Position numbers and translations under genes: made by a program
Part shown: positions 1 through 7,139 of the stretch, one piece after another
How the letters are laid out: the number at the start of each line of letters is the position of its first letter
Numbering within the stretch: the stretch's first letter is position 1
From: an uncultured Moraxellaceae bacterium
GTDB lineage: Bacteria; Pseudomonadota; Gammaproteobacteria; Pseudomonadales; Moraxellaceae
DNA: 28,194 nucleotides
Direction: 5' to 3'
Assembly: GCA_937952925.1 (NCBI GenBank)
Contig: CALFYA010000390.1
Coordinates: 1-28,194 of the forward strand
The notes under the pieces: model-generated
Database searches by the model: none
Told to the model about the DNA's origin: nothing
What the model saw: the letters and a program-made list of their open reading frames with translations, nothing else

Positions 1-1
1 A

Positions 2-1234
2 TACTATCCCGACTTTGGTTTAACGCCAATCGTGGGCAAGAATCGCGTTGAGGTCGCGCTGACAGGCGTATCCACAACCGACCTTAAACTCAAAGCAGTA
101 AGTGATACAGGTGCTGTACTGGCGGAGTCTGTGCTCAAAAATACAGGCGGTGCATATTATGAAACAGTGATTACCTTGCCAAATAAAGGCTTTAAGTTGG
201 TGATTGAGGGGCAAAATTCTGCAGCAGCATCTGTTCCCTTCGAGCGCACATTCAGCACACCAATTACGCCAGACGCTTTGTTAGTCGGCATGATTGATAG
301 CGAGCCAATGTTGGCAGGTCGTCAAAACCTAGTCACCTATCGCATCACCAACCTTGGCGCAAAAGACACGTTTAGCATCACTGCCGCGACGGATGTGGGT
401 ACAATCAGTAACTTAACCGCTAGTCAGTTGACTTTAGAGCCAAATCAGACAGCGGTGGTGACTTTTGCTGTTCAGTTGAACGCAACAGATGTTGTTGGCA
501 AAGATACCCTTCACACCACATTTGAAGTCAAAGGCAGCACGTTGGAAGAAACGCAGACTGTCATCTTGAACATCAGCAAAGATGCAGATGGCGATGGTGT
601 GCCGGACTCCTCTGAAAAAGGCCAAACAGGGACAGACGACGCCTTTGATGGTAATGATGATGGTACGCCTGACTGGAAGCAAAATACGGTTGCGTCTTTA
701 CACTCTCATCAAATGAATGGTTATGTCACGCTCAGTATTCGTGGCTCTGGTGTTTTTGCTTCGGTTAAAGCACAACCAACTGTTGCGACAGAAAAATTAG
801 TATTGCCTTTGGACGCCTTTGAGATGGTTATCACAGGCGTAGATTCGTCTGGAAAAACTGACGTTGAATTTAAACTACCTGATCATTTGTTGGCTCAACA
901 GTTTTATCAACAAACAAATGGTGAGTGGGCTAATTTTACGCTCTCTAATGGAATTGGCTTGAAATCAGCAATTGCAAACGTATTAACCGTAACGCTAGGA
1001 GATGGCGCAACTGGTGATACAGATGCACTGAAAAATGGTCAAATTCATTTTTACGGCGCTCCCGCCGAGCTGCGCTTTAAAGGCGTTGCAACTGCTAGCC
1101 CTGCAGAAGAAAAGAAAAAAGAGCCATGGTACCGGCGAGTAGGTGGCTGTACTGTGGGTGATGCCAGCGATCCAACTTTGCCAATTCTACTCTTGGCTGG
1201 GATTGTGATGCGTATGCGTAGACGCGTCAAATAA
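2..1234 (+). CDS. Secreted choice-of-anchor U-like protein with JDVT-CTERM sorting tail (5' partial)
   Basis: The frame is open to the left edge with no convincing start, so only the C-terminal ~410 residues are present. The visible part begins with beta-rich repeats, including a NRVEV segment resembling linkers in VWA/hemicentin-type surface proteins. An Asp/Gly-rich calcium-type stretch follows (DADGDGVPD, then DGNDDGTPD), and then a region resembling the choice-of-anchor U domain (LPLDAFEMVITGV, later TLGDGATGDTDALKNG). After a Glu/Lys linker the protein ends in a tripartite sorting tail: GGCTVGDASDPTLP, a hydrophobic LLLAGIV segment and an Arg-rich end (RMRRRVK). In the JDVT-CTERM family this tail is a substrate for a dedicated glutamic intramembrane protease, and one is encoded immediately downstream. 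I infer export, membrane insertion, processing near the Cys and surface or extracellular display. The ligand or role is unknown. Confidence 0.8.
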   Translation, partial: YYPDFGLTPIVGKNRVEVALTGVSTTDLKLKAVSDTGAVLAESVLKNTGGAYYETVITLPNKGFKLVIEGQNSAAASVPFERTFSTPITPDALLVGMIDSEPMLAGRQNLVTYRITNLGAKDTFSITAATDVGTISNLTASQLTLEPNQTAVVTFAVQLNATDVVGKDTLHTTFEVKGSTLEETQTVILNISKDADGDGVPDSSEKGQTGTDDAFDGNDDGTPDWKQNTVASLHSHQMNGYVTLSIRGSGVFASVKAQPTVATEKLVLPLDAFEMVITGVDSSGKTDVEFKLPDHLLAQQFYQQTNGEWANFTLSNGIGLKSAIANVLTVTLGDGATGDTDALKNGQIHFYGAPAELRFKGVATASPAEEKKKEPWYRRVGGCTVGDASDPTLPILLLAGIVMRMRRRVK

Positions 1235-1249
1235 TCCATTATTCTGAAG

Positions 1250-1612
1250 TTGATTGATTTATTCATTAGCCCACCTCCTAGCTGGGAGGTGGCTTTTTAT
1301 TTGATCGTTGCTTGTATGATAGCCCCAATAATAGAGGAGTTGTTCTTTAGAGGCGGATTATTGGATTATCTTGATAGACTTCCTTTTTTTAGGAGAAAAG
1401 AGTTAATTTCCAATATTTTGGTGAGTTTTGTTTTTTGCTTTTTTCATATCTTTGTTTCAGATTTTCTGCATGCTTCTCTTGTCTTTTTTCCATCTTTGTT
1501 TCTGGGTTTTGTCTATCAGAAGACTAGATGTTGGATGATCTGTGCACTTTTTCATGCCTTTTTTAATATGTTCTATATTTTTCTATCATATATGGGGTTG
1601 GACATGTTGTAG
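1250..1612 (+). CDS. mrtJ: JDVT-CTERM system glutamic-type intramembrane protease (CPBP/CAAX-like)
   Basis: This 120-residue hydrophobic protein carries the CPBP/ABI signature: an EE..FRG motif (IIEELFFRGG) in the first helix, FFHIF in the second and HAFFN in the fourth. These residues are expected to form the glutamic protease centre in the membrane. About four membrane helices are visible. Lying directly after a protein with a JDVT-type tail argues that it is the dedicated sorting protease; the symbol rests on family resemblance and context. The TTG start at 1250 is the best available. The frame is closed 16 nt upstream by the stop of the preceding gene, which is in the same frame, and no good ribosome-binding site is seen, so translation may depend on coupling. 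The protein seems short and may lack an N-terminal helix. The gene is visibly more AT-rich than its neighbours, suggesting acquisition by transfer. Confidence 0.72.
   Translation: MIDLFISPPPSWEVAFYLIVACMIAPIIEELFFRGGLLDYLDRLPFFRRKELISNILVSFVFCFFHIFVSDFLHASLVFFPSLFLGFVYQKTRCWMICALFHAFFNMFYIFLSYMGLDML
1271..1298 (+). terminator. Intrinsic terminator inside the 5' end of the protease ORF
   Basis: CCACCTCC (1271-1278) pairs perfectly with GGAGGTGG (1285-1292) across a 6-nt loop and is followed by CTTTTTATTT. It lies about 37 nt after the stop of the sorting-tail gene, the normal place for that gene's terminator, yet it is inside the reading frame of the next ORF, where it encodes a PPPSWEV segment. 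Confidence 0.7.
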
Positions 1613-1693
1613 TCGGAGCGGGTAAGTAGACTTGCTCCGAAATAGGCCAGATCGCCAAGGCATTCTGGATTCTTCAAGGTTTCATCAGGAGCA

Positions 1694-1747
1694 GTAGGGT
1701 GCGCTATGCGCACCACCCACAAACAAGGTGCGCACAGCGCACCCTAC
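1694..1747. repeat. REP-like double palindrome between convergent genes
   Basis: Two 21-nt arms (1694-1714 and 1727-1747) are inverted copies matching at 20 of 21 positions, separated by a 12-nt loop. Each arm is itself a hairpin, GGTGCGC-3 nt-GCGCACC. The paired arrangement is that of a REP doublet or REPIN-type non-autonomous element. It sits between the 3' ends of the protease gene and argB and could also act as a bidirectional end signal. A separate 7-bp inverted repeat (TCGGAGC/GCTCCGA, 1613-1640) lies just before it without a T tract. Confidence 0.7.
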
Positions 1748-1750
1748 GTT

Positions 1751-2656
1751 TTAATGTTTTTTCACCCGATTACTAATCAGTGTCCCCATGCCTTCATCGG
1801 TAAAGATTTCCAGCAAGGTCGAGTGCGGCACACGTCCGTCGATGATATGCGCGGTGTGTACGCCGCCTTTGACTGCATCAAGGGCGCATTCAACTTTGGG
1901 AATCATCCCGCCGTAGATCACACCGGTTTCAATCAAATCATCAACTTGCTGTGTGGTCAGACCGGTTAGTACGTTTTTGTCCGCATCCATCACGCCAGGG
2001 ATGTTGGTGAGCAAAATCAGCTTTTCAGCTTTCAAGGCTTCTGCCACTTTGCCCGCCACCAAATCGGCGTTGATGTTGTAGGTATTGCCGTCTTCATCCA
2101 CGCCCAGTGGTGCGATGACAGGGATAAAATCGCTTTTAAAGAACAAATCCAGCACGTCGGTTTTGATGCCGACCACTTCACCGACCAAGCCCAAATCGAC
2201 TTGATACGCCTGACCGGCGGCGTCTTTTTTGTCGAGCATCAGCTTACGGGCGCGGATCAGGTTGCCGTCTTTACCCGTCAACCCAATGGCGCGGCCACCG
2301 TGTTGATTGATCAGATTGACGATGGAGCCGTTGACGCTGGCACCCAAGACCATTTCCACCACTTCCATGGTGGGGGCGTCGGTCACGCGCATGCCGTCGA
2401 TACGGTCGGATTCGCGCCCCAATTGCTTGAGCAGGTTATCCACTTGGGGGCCACCGCCATGTACCACCACAGGATTAATCCCGACGGTTTTGAGCAGCAC
2501 GATATCGCGTGCAAACGAGCTTTCAAGTTCGGGATCGGTCATGGCGTTGCCACCGTATTTGACCACGATGGTTTTGCCCGAAAAGCGTTGGATATAAGGC
2601 AAGCCTTCGGTCAACACTTTGGCAATATTGAGTGCTGCTTCTTTGGGTAAGGCCAT
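1751..2656 (-). CDS. argB: Acetylglutamate kinase
   Basis: ArgB phosphorylates N-acetyl-L-glutamate with ATP in the second step of arginine synthesis, in the cytoplasm. The 301-residue protein shows the amino-acid-kinase fold signatures VVKYGGNAM near the N terminus, VVHGGGPQV for phosphate and substrate binding, and GLTGKDGN, and is the usual family length. I place the start at the ATG at 2656 rather than an upstream TTG at 2668, because GGAG lies 6 nt before the ATG. It is the last gene of the dut-algC-argB group, 26 bp downstream of algC, an order conserved in pseudomonads and Acinetobacter relatives. No own promoter is apparent, so cotranscription with algC is likely. Confidence 0.96.
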   Translation of the reverse strand: MALPKEAALNIAKVLTEGLPYIQRFSGKTIVVKYGGNAMTDPELESSFARDIVLLKTVGINPVVVHGGGPQVDNLLKQLGRESDRIDGMRVTDAPTMEVVEMVLGASVNGSIVNLINQHGGRAIGLTGKDGNLIRARKLMLDKKDAAGQAYQVDLGLVGEVVGIKTDVLDLFFKSDFIPVIAPLGVDEDGNTYNINADLVAGKVAEALKAEKLILLTNIPGVMDADKNVLTGLTTQQVDDLIETGVIYGGMIPKVECALDAVKGGVHTAHIIDGRVPHSTLLEIFTDEGMGTLISNRVKKH

Positions 2657-2682
2657 AGGTGGCTCCAAAACTAAACCAAAAA

Positions 2683-5097
2683 CTACTCAACCAAATGATT
2701 GGCTAATGTGGGGTGGTGTGGGGCAACCAAACCATGAAACACCTGACGAATCCGTTGCAGTGCTTCGGGGCTATCGCCGTCAAACCGTACCGTCAAATAT
2801 GGGCCGGTGTTTGATGCGCGCATAATGCCAAAGCCATCGCTAAAATCAAGCCGGATGCCATCTAGATCGGTCAATTGCGCATCGCCAAGTGTTTCGGCAC
2901 TGCGTTTCACATCGTCGAGCAGCTGGCGCGCATCCGAACCGTTGAGGGGCAGGTATTGATCTGGTGTGCCCACACGTTGTGGTAGAGACTTGAGCAGTTC
3001 GCCCAAGCTTTGCCCACGTTGGTCGAGCCATTCGAGCAGACGTAATGCGGCATACAGGCCATCGTCGTTGTCATGTCCACGGCCATCGTTGAAGAAGTAA
3101 TGACCGGAGAACTCTGCACCAAAAGCACCTTCATAACGACCCGATTGCAAGGCTTGGCGGATAAAGGTGTTGCCACTACGCACCATGACCGGACGCCCAC
3201 CGGCTTCGGTGATCACGGTGTTGATCATGCGGCTGCATTTGACATCAAAAATAATGTCGGCACCCGGTTGGGTTTCCAGCACCATTTGCGCATACAGGGC
3301 GATCAATTGATCAGGCGAGACCACTTGGCCTTCGCTGTCGATCACCACCAAACGATCACCATCGCCGTCAAATGCAAAACCAATGTCAGCACCGGAGATA
3401 ATCACATCGTTGCACAAATCGTCTAAGCGACCCGCTTGCGATGGATCGGGTGCACCGTGTGGGAAGTGTCCATCGGGTTCGGTATTGATGCTGCTGACCT
3501 GACAACCAGCCGCCCGCAAGGTCGCCAGTGCAATCGCACCCATCGCACCGTTCATGCCATCAATGGCAATTTCAAACGATTGCCCCAAGATTACATCACC
3601 CAGCAAAGCATCTTGGTAGGCATCAATAAAGTTTTCGACAGAGCTTTGTCCACGGCCTTCAATAAATTGACCGGCTTGGACTTTTTCGCGGATGGCCTGA
3701 ATATCTTCAGCGGATGGCGGGTGGTTGTTGATCACCCATTTGATACCATTTTGGTCGCCTGCACAGTGGCTTGCGGTAATCATCACCCCATTGCCATCGT
3801 GTTCACGCGCAGCGTGGTGCATCACTGGCGTGGGCACTTGACCAATATCAATCACCATCAGGCCACTATCGAGCAAGCCTTGGCGGATGTGTTCGGCAAA
3901 CGAGGGGCTGGTGGTACGCACATCATAACCAACCACCACTTGGTGCTGATCTTGCTCACGCATGTTGGTGCCAAGGGCGCGGCCAATCTTGTAGAGCAGA
4001 TCTTTGTCAAAATCCATGCTCACCCCGCGAATGTCATAGGCGCGGAACAAGTGCATGGGGAATAATGATTTTTCGTCAAGCTCGTGGATCAAGACATCAT
4101 CAAGCTTAAAGTCGAGGACATGACTCTCGATGTTGGGTTCCTCAAGGGCAACTTGCGGGGCAAGGCTTAATCCTGAGGGGCTTGCAGGCTCAGGCTCCGC
4201 CACCGCCGGTTCGGGCGTTGGTACTGGTGCGGGTGCTGGAGCTGGAGTTTCGGCTGCAGGAGTGGCGATAGGGGCTGCGGGTTCAACCACAGGAGCGCTG
4301 ACCACCGGCTCAGCAAGCGCAGGGGTCGGTGCAGGCGGAGTGGCAGCGGTCGCCACCGTTTTGATTGGGGTCGGTGCAGGGAGACTCACAGCACGATCAC
4401 GCCGCATCAGCCAAGGCACCAATGACAACAACCCGCCCATCAAGGTAATCAATGCCGCCCACAACGGCATTTGGCTGTGCTCGGTTTGTCCCACCGCCAG
4501 TTGCCAACCCGCCAGCTTGGTGTCAATCGGGAGCAACATCCCGTCATTGCCTGTACTGCGTAGACGTAATGCTTCCATAGGTGTGCCACTGACCTGTTGG
4601 GTGAGACGCAGTTGGTATCCTTCAGGCGTGATGCGTTTGAGGTCATCGGCGAGCGGGGCAAACGGCCATTCGGCCACCAAATACCCCCCATTGGGCATGG
4701 GCATCGCCACATCAACGAGGATGTTTTGACCGTTGATACTCAGTTCAGGGCCAGTCGCTTTGACTTTGGTACGGTTAATTAAATCTTGTACAGCATAGCT
4801 CAGTGAGGGTGGCACTACGCCTTCGACGGGAATCACCGCTTTGAGCTTGGCTTGGCTTTGCAGGCTCGGTTGTTGTGCAAGCAGTCGGGTTTGCGCCATC
4901 CAGTCTTGGCCTTGCCGCTCAATCAATGCGGCTGCTTGCTGCCCAAACGCTTTGGTGTCTTCTAAGGCTTCACGTTCAGTGATTTGCTGCAAGAAAAAAT
5001 AATTGCCTGCAGATGCAGCGAGAATCAAAATCATATGAAACGACAGTGCTTGTAGTTTGCCAGCAGCGCGTGATGATGAGTTGCTTTTATCCTGCAC
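2683..5097 (-). CDS. algC: Phosphomannomutase/phosphoglucomutase with membrane-anchored N-terminal extension
   Basis: The C-terminal ~460 residues are an alpha-D-phosphohexomutase, which interconverts hexose 6- and 1-phosphates to supply GDP-mannose and UDP-glucose precursors for LPS and exopolysaccharide. Visible sites are the catalytic serine in TASH (Ser443), the metal-binding DGDGDR (577-582), the sugar-selectivity loop EFSGH (662-666) and the phosphate-binding RASNTGP (760-766). Residues 1-240 form an extension: a membrane helix at about 18-37, a roughly 170-residue periplasmic-looking sensor-like region and a second helix at about 211-230, followed by a Pro/Ala-rich linker (240-310). 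This matches the long AlgC forms of Pseudomonas. The residues after TASH are Cys-Ala-Gly where the family usually has Asn-Pro. The start is GTG; an overlapping ATG is out of frame. The next gene is argB; dut is 70 bp upstream. Confidence 0.93.
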   Translation of the reverse strand: MQDKSNSSSRAAGKLQALSFHMILILAASAGNYFFLQQITEREALEDTKAFGQQAAALIERQGQDWMAQTRLLAQQPSLQSQAKLKAVIPVEGVVPPSLSYAVQDLINRTKVKATGPELSINGQNILVDVAMPMPNGGYLVAEWPFAPLADDLKRITPEGYQLRLTQQVSGTPMEALRLRSTGNDGMLLPIDTKLAGWQLAVGQTEHSQMPLWAALITLMGGLLSLVPWLMRRDRAVSLPAPTPIKTVATAATPPAPTPALAEPVVSAPVVEPAAPIATPAAETPAPAPAPVPTPEPAVAEPEPASPSGLSLAPQVALEEPNIESHVLDFKLDDVLIHELDEKSLFPMHLFRAYDIRGVSMDFDKDLLYKIGRALGTNMREQDQHQVVVGYDVRTTSPSFAEHIRQGLLDSGLMVIDIGQVPTPVMHHAAREHDGNGVMITASHCAGDQNGIKWVINNHPPSAEDIQAIREKVQAGQFIEGRGQSSVENFIDAYQDALLGDVILGQSFEIAIDGMNGAMGAIALATLRAAGCQVSSINTEPDGHFPHGAPDPSQAGRLDDLCNDVIISGADIGFAFDGDGDRLVVIDSEGQVVSPDQLIALYAQMVLETQPGADIIFDVKCSRMINTVITEAGGRPVMVRSGNTFIRQALQSGRYEGAFGAEFSGHYFFNDGRGHDNDDGLYAALRLLEWLDQRGQSLGELLKSLPQRVGTPDQYLPLNGSDARQLLDDVKRSAETLGDAQLTDLDGIRLDFSDGFGIMRASNTGPYLTVRFDGDSPEALQRIRQVFHGLVAPHHPTLANHLVE

Positions 5098-5167
5098 GAG
5101 AGTCCATCCCTGATTTTTTTAACAAGATAGTGTGCGACATCAGCCCGATCTCGCACACCGCGAAAAC

Positions 5168-5620
5168 TTATTGGCGTCCGGTGTGACCAAAACCACCCGC
5201 ACCCCGAGCACTTTCTTCAAAATCACTGACGATTTCAAAGCTAGGCTGTACAACCGGAACCAGCACATATTGTGCCATCCGCTCGCCTGGTTCAAGGGTA
5301 AAGGCGGTTTGGCCGCGATTCCAGACCGACACCATCAACTCGCCTTGGTAATCTGAATCGATCAGGCCAATCAAATTGCCCAGCACAATACCATGCTTAT
5401 GCCCCAAACCTGAGCGCGGCACAATCAAGCCTGCAAAGCGTGGATCAGCAATGTGGATCGACAAACCGGTTTTGACCAAGATCGTCTGCTGCGGCTCCAG
5501 CACGACGGCTTGCTCAAGGCAGGCGCGCAAATCAATGCCAGCCGAGCCTGCGGTGGCCGGTGCAGGCAATGGCCACAGTGAGCCAATCCGGCTGTCCAAA
5601 ATTTTAAGCTGCAACTTCAT
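5168..5620 (-). CDS. dut: dUTP diphosphatase
   Basis: Dut hydrolyses dUTP to dUMP and pyrophosphate, keeping uracil out of DNA and feeding thymidylate synthesis. The 150-residue protein contains the five trimeric dUTPase motifs in order: AGIDLRA (27-33), PRSGLG (68-73), GLIDSDYQGEL (85-95), GERMAQ (112-117) and the C-terminal glycine-rich arm RGAGGFGHTG (139-148). The length is normal and the ATG at 5620 is the only sensible start. It begins the dut-algC-argB series. The 112-bp gap upstream probably holds the promoter, but I see no convincing -35/-10 pair there. Confidence 0.97.
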   Translation of the reverse strand: MKLQLKILDSRIGSLWPLPAPATAGSAGIDLRACLEQAVVLEPQQTILVKTGLSIHIADPRFAGLIVPRSGLGHKHGIVLGNLIGLIDSDYQGELMVSVWNRGQTAFTLEPGERMAQYVLVPVVQPSFEIVSDFEESARGAGGFGHTGRQ

Positions 5621-5732
5621 GCACGATGCCCCAAGACGAAAGCGACGATTTTACGGATTTTTGACACAAAAACGCAGCCATAGAATGTCTAAACAGTCAC
5701 AAATGTCTGCAAAAATGAACAACATCATTCCG

Positions 5733-7016
5733 TTATAAACGCCAGACCGCAAAGCCAGCAGCCGTCAATCCGGCACGATCAAATAAGCCTTTGACATCCA
5801 AAAACGGTGCAGCCGGCGCACAGCGGGCTTGTAGCTCAGCAATCGACAAGGTTTTGAAGTCATCGTGGCTGACTGCCGCAATCACCGCGTCATATTGCGC
5901 GACGGCATCGAGCGGACTGAGTGCCAAGCCATATTCATGCATCGCTTCAGCCGCATCCGCGACCGGATCGACCACATGCACCTGTGCACCGTAGCGTTGT
6001 AGCTCTTGCACAATATCAATCACGCGGGTGTTACGGGTGTCGGAGCAGTTTTCTTTAAAGGTAAAACCGAGCACTAAGATATTGGCTTTGCCCACTGCGG
6101 TGCCGTTTTGACACAACAAGCGGATGCACTCTTGAGCCACATGAAAGCCCATGCTGTCGTTGATATGACGCGCGGCCATCATCAAGTCGGCGTGGTAGCC
6201 CAGTTGCTCGGCGCGGAAAGTGAGATAATACGGATCGACCCCAATACAGTGCCCACCCACCAAACCGGGGTAGAATTTGAGAAAGTTCCATTTGGTGCCT
6301 GCAGCTTGTAGCACCTCTTGGGTGTCAATCCCTGCACGTTGGCAAATCAGGGCAAATTCATTCATGAGGGCGATATTCACATCGCGCTGAGTGTTCTCGA
6401 GAATCTTGGCGGCTTCAGCCACTTTGATCGATGGCGCTTCGTGTACTCCCGCCACGATAATTTTTTGATAAAGCGCCGATACGTCGGCGAGGGTGGCGGC
6501 GTCTTGCCCCGACACGATTTTCACAATCGACTCTAATGGACGGACTTTATCACCGGGGTTGATGCGCTCTGGCGAGTAGCCCAAACGGTAATCTTTGCCC
6601 GAGGCTTGCAAGATGGGTTCGCAGACTTCTTCGGTCACACCTGGGTAGACGGTCGATTCAAAAATCACCGTCGCACCCGATTTCATGTGGGTGGCAATCA
6701 AGCGACTCGCTGATTCAACCGGTGACAGATCAGGCAGTTTGGCGTTGTTGATTGGGGTGGGGACGGCAGTAATAATAAAATCAGCAGTGACCAAATCGGC
6801 GGGATCAGCGGTAAAGGTGATCTGGGTTGCCGCAGCAAATTTGCTGGCGTCCATTTCGGCAGTGGGATCGACACCACGTTGATAGGCTTCTATTTTTTGC
6901 GAGTTGATATCAAAACCAATGGTGGGCATCACCCGACCAAAGGCGAGCGCGAGCGGTAGCCCGACATAACCCAAGCCCACAATAGCGACAGTGGCGTGAT
7001 CGACGAATTGACCCAT
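5733..7016 (-). CDS. tviB: UDP-N-acetylhexosamine 6-dehydrogenase, TviB/WbpA type
   Basis: This NAD-dependent enzyme oxidises the C6 of a UDP-N-acetylhexosamine to the uronic acid, a building block for capsule or O-antigen. The 427-residue sequence has the Rossmann signature VGLGYVGLPLA (13-23), the central-domain Lys/Asn segment, and the catalytic loop GGHCIGVDPYYL with Cys257. The motif LGFTFKENCSDTRNTR in the UDP-binding C-terminal domain is typical of the TviB branch rather than of UDP-glucose dehydrogenase (Ugd). Substrate choice (GlcNAc or GalNAc) cannot be read from sequence. No glycosyltransferase or epimerase lies beside it, so it is an outlier from any polysaccharide cluster, flanked by dut and rep on the same strand. 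A candidate extended -10 promoter is just upstream. Confidence 0.88.
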   Translation of the reverse strand: MGQFVDHATVAIVGLGYVGLPLALAFGRVMPTIGFDINSQKIEAYQRGVDPTAEMDASKFAAATQITFTADPADLVTADFIITAVPTPINNAKLPDLSPVESASRLIATHMKSGATVIFESTVYPGVTEEVCEPILQASGKDYRLGYSPERINPGDKVRPLESIVKIVSGQDAATLADVSALYQKIIVAGVHEAPSIKVAEAAKILENTQRDVNIALMNEFALICQRAGIDTQEVLQAAGTKWNFLKFYPGLVGGHCIGVDPYYLTFRAEQLGYHADLMMAARHINDSMGFHVAQECIRLLCQNGTAVGKANILVLGFTFKENCSDTRNTRVIDIVQELQRYGAQVHVVDPVADAAEAMHEYGLALSPLDAVAQYDAVIAAVSHDDFKTLSIAELQARCAPAAPFLDVKGLFDRAGLTAAGFAVWRL

Positions 7017-7051
7017 CTTGCACTCAATTTGCAGTGTGTTGTGTTGCGCAG

Positions 7052-7060
7052 ATCATAGCA
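7052..7060 (-). promoter_or_regulatory. Candidate extended -10 promoter for the TviB-type gene
   Basis: On the minus strand the sequence reads TGCTATGAT, an extended -10 (TG-N-TATGAT; hexamer 7052-7057). Transcription would start near 7045 and give a leader of about 30 nt to the start at 7016. No good -35 is present, which is acceptable for an extended -10. This is inference from motif shape only. Confidence 0.4.
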
Positions 7061-7139
7061 AGAAAGTGTGACGAAAAATGAAATTGTGCCGCTGATTCAT
7101 GCAACGACACTGACATGCTGACATACATCAAGCACGCCA

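Noticed and set aside
1232..1250. Readthrough of the TAA between the sorting-tail protein and the protease, which are in the same frame, giving a fused product
   Set aside because: The sorting tail ends naturally in an Arg-rich stretch at the stop, and an intrinsic terminator follows. Two separate products are the simpler reading.
3436..4065. A 209-residue ORF on the plus strand
   Set aside because: It lies fully opposite the conserved AlgC catalytic domain and has no recognisable motif.
4130..4729. A 199-residue Gly/Ala-rich ORF opposite algC
   Set aside because: It is the antisense of the Pro/Ala-rich linker and N-terminal region of AlgC and has no independent coding signs.
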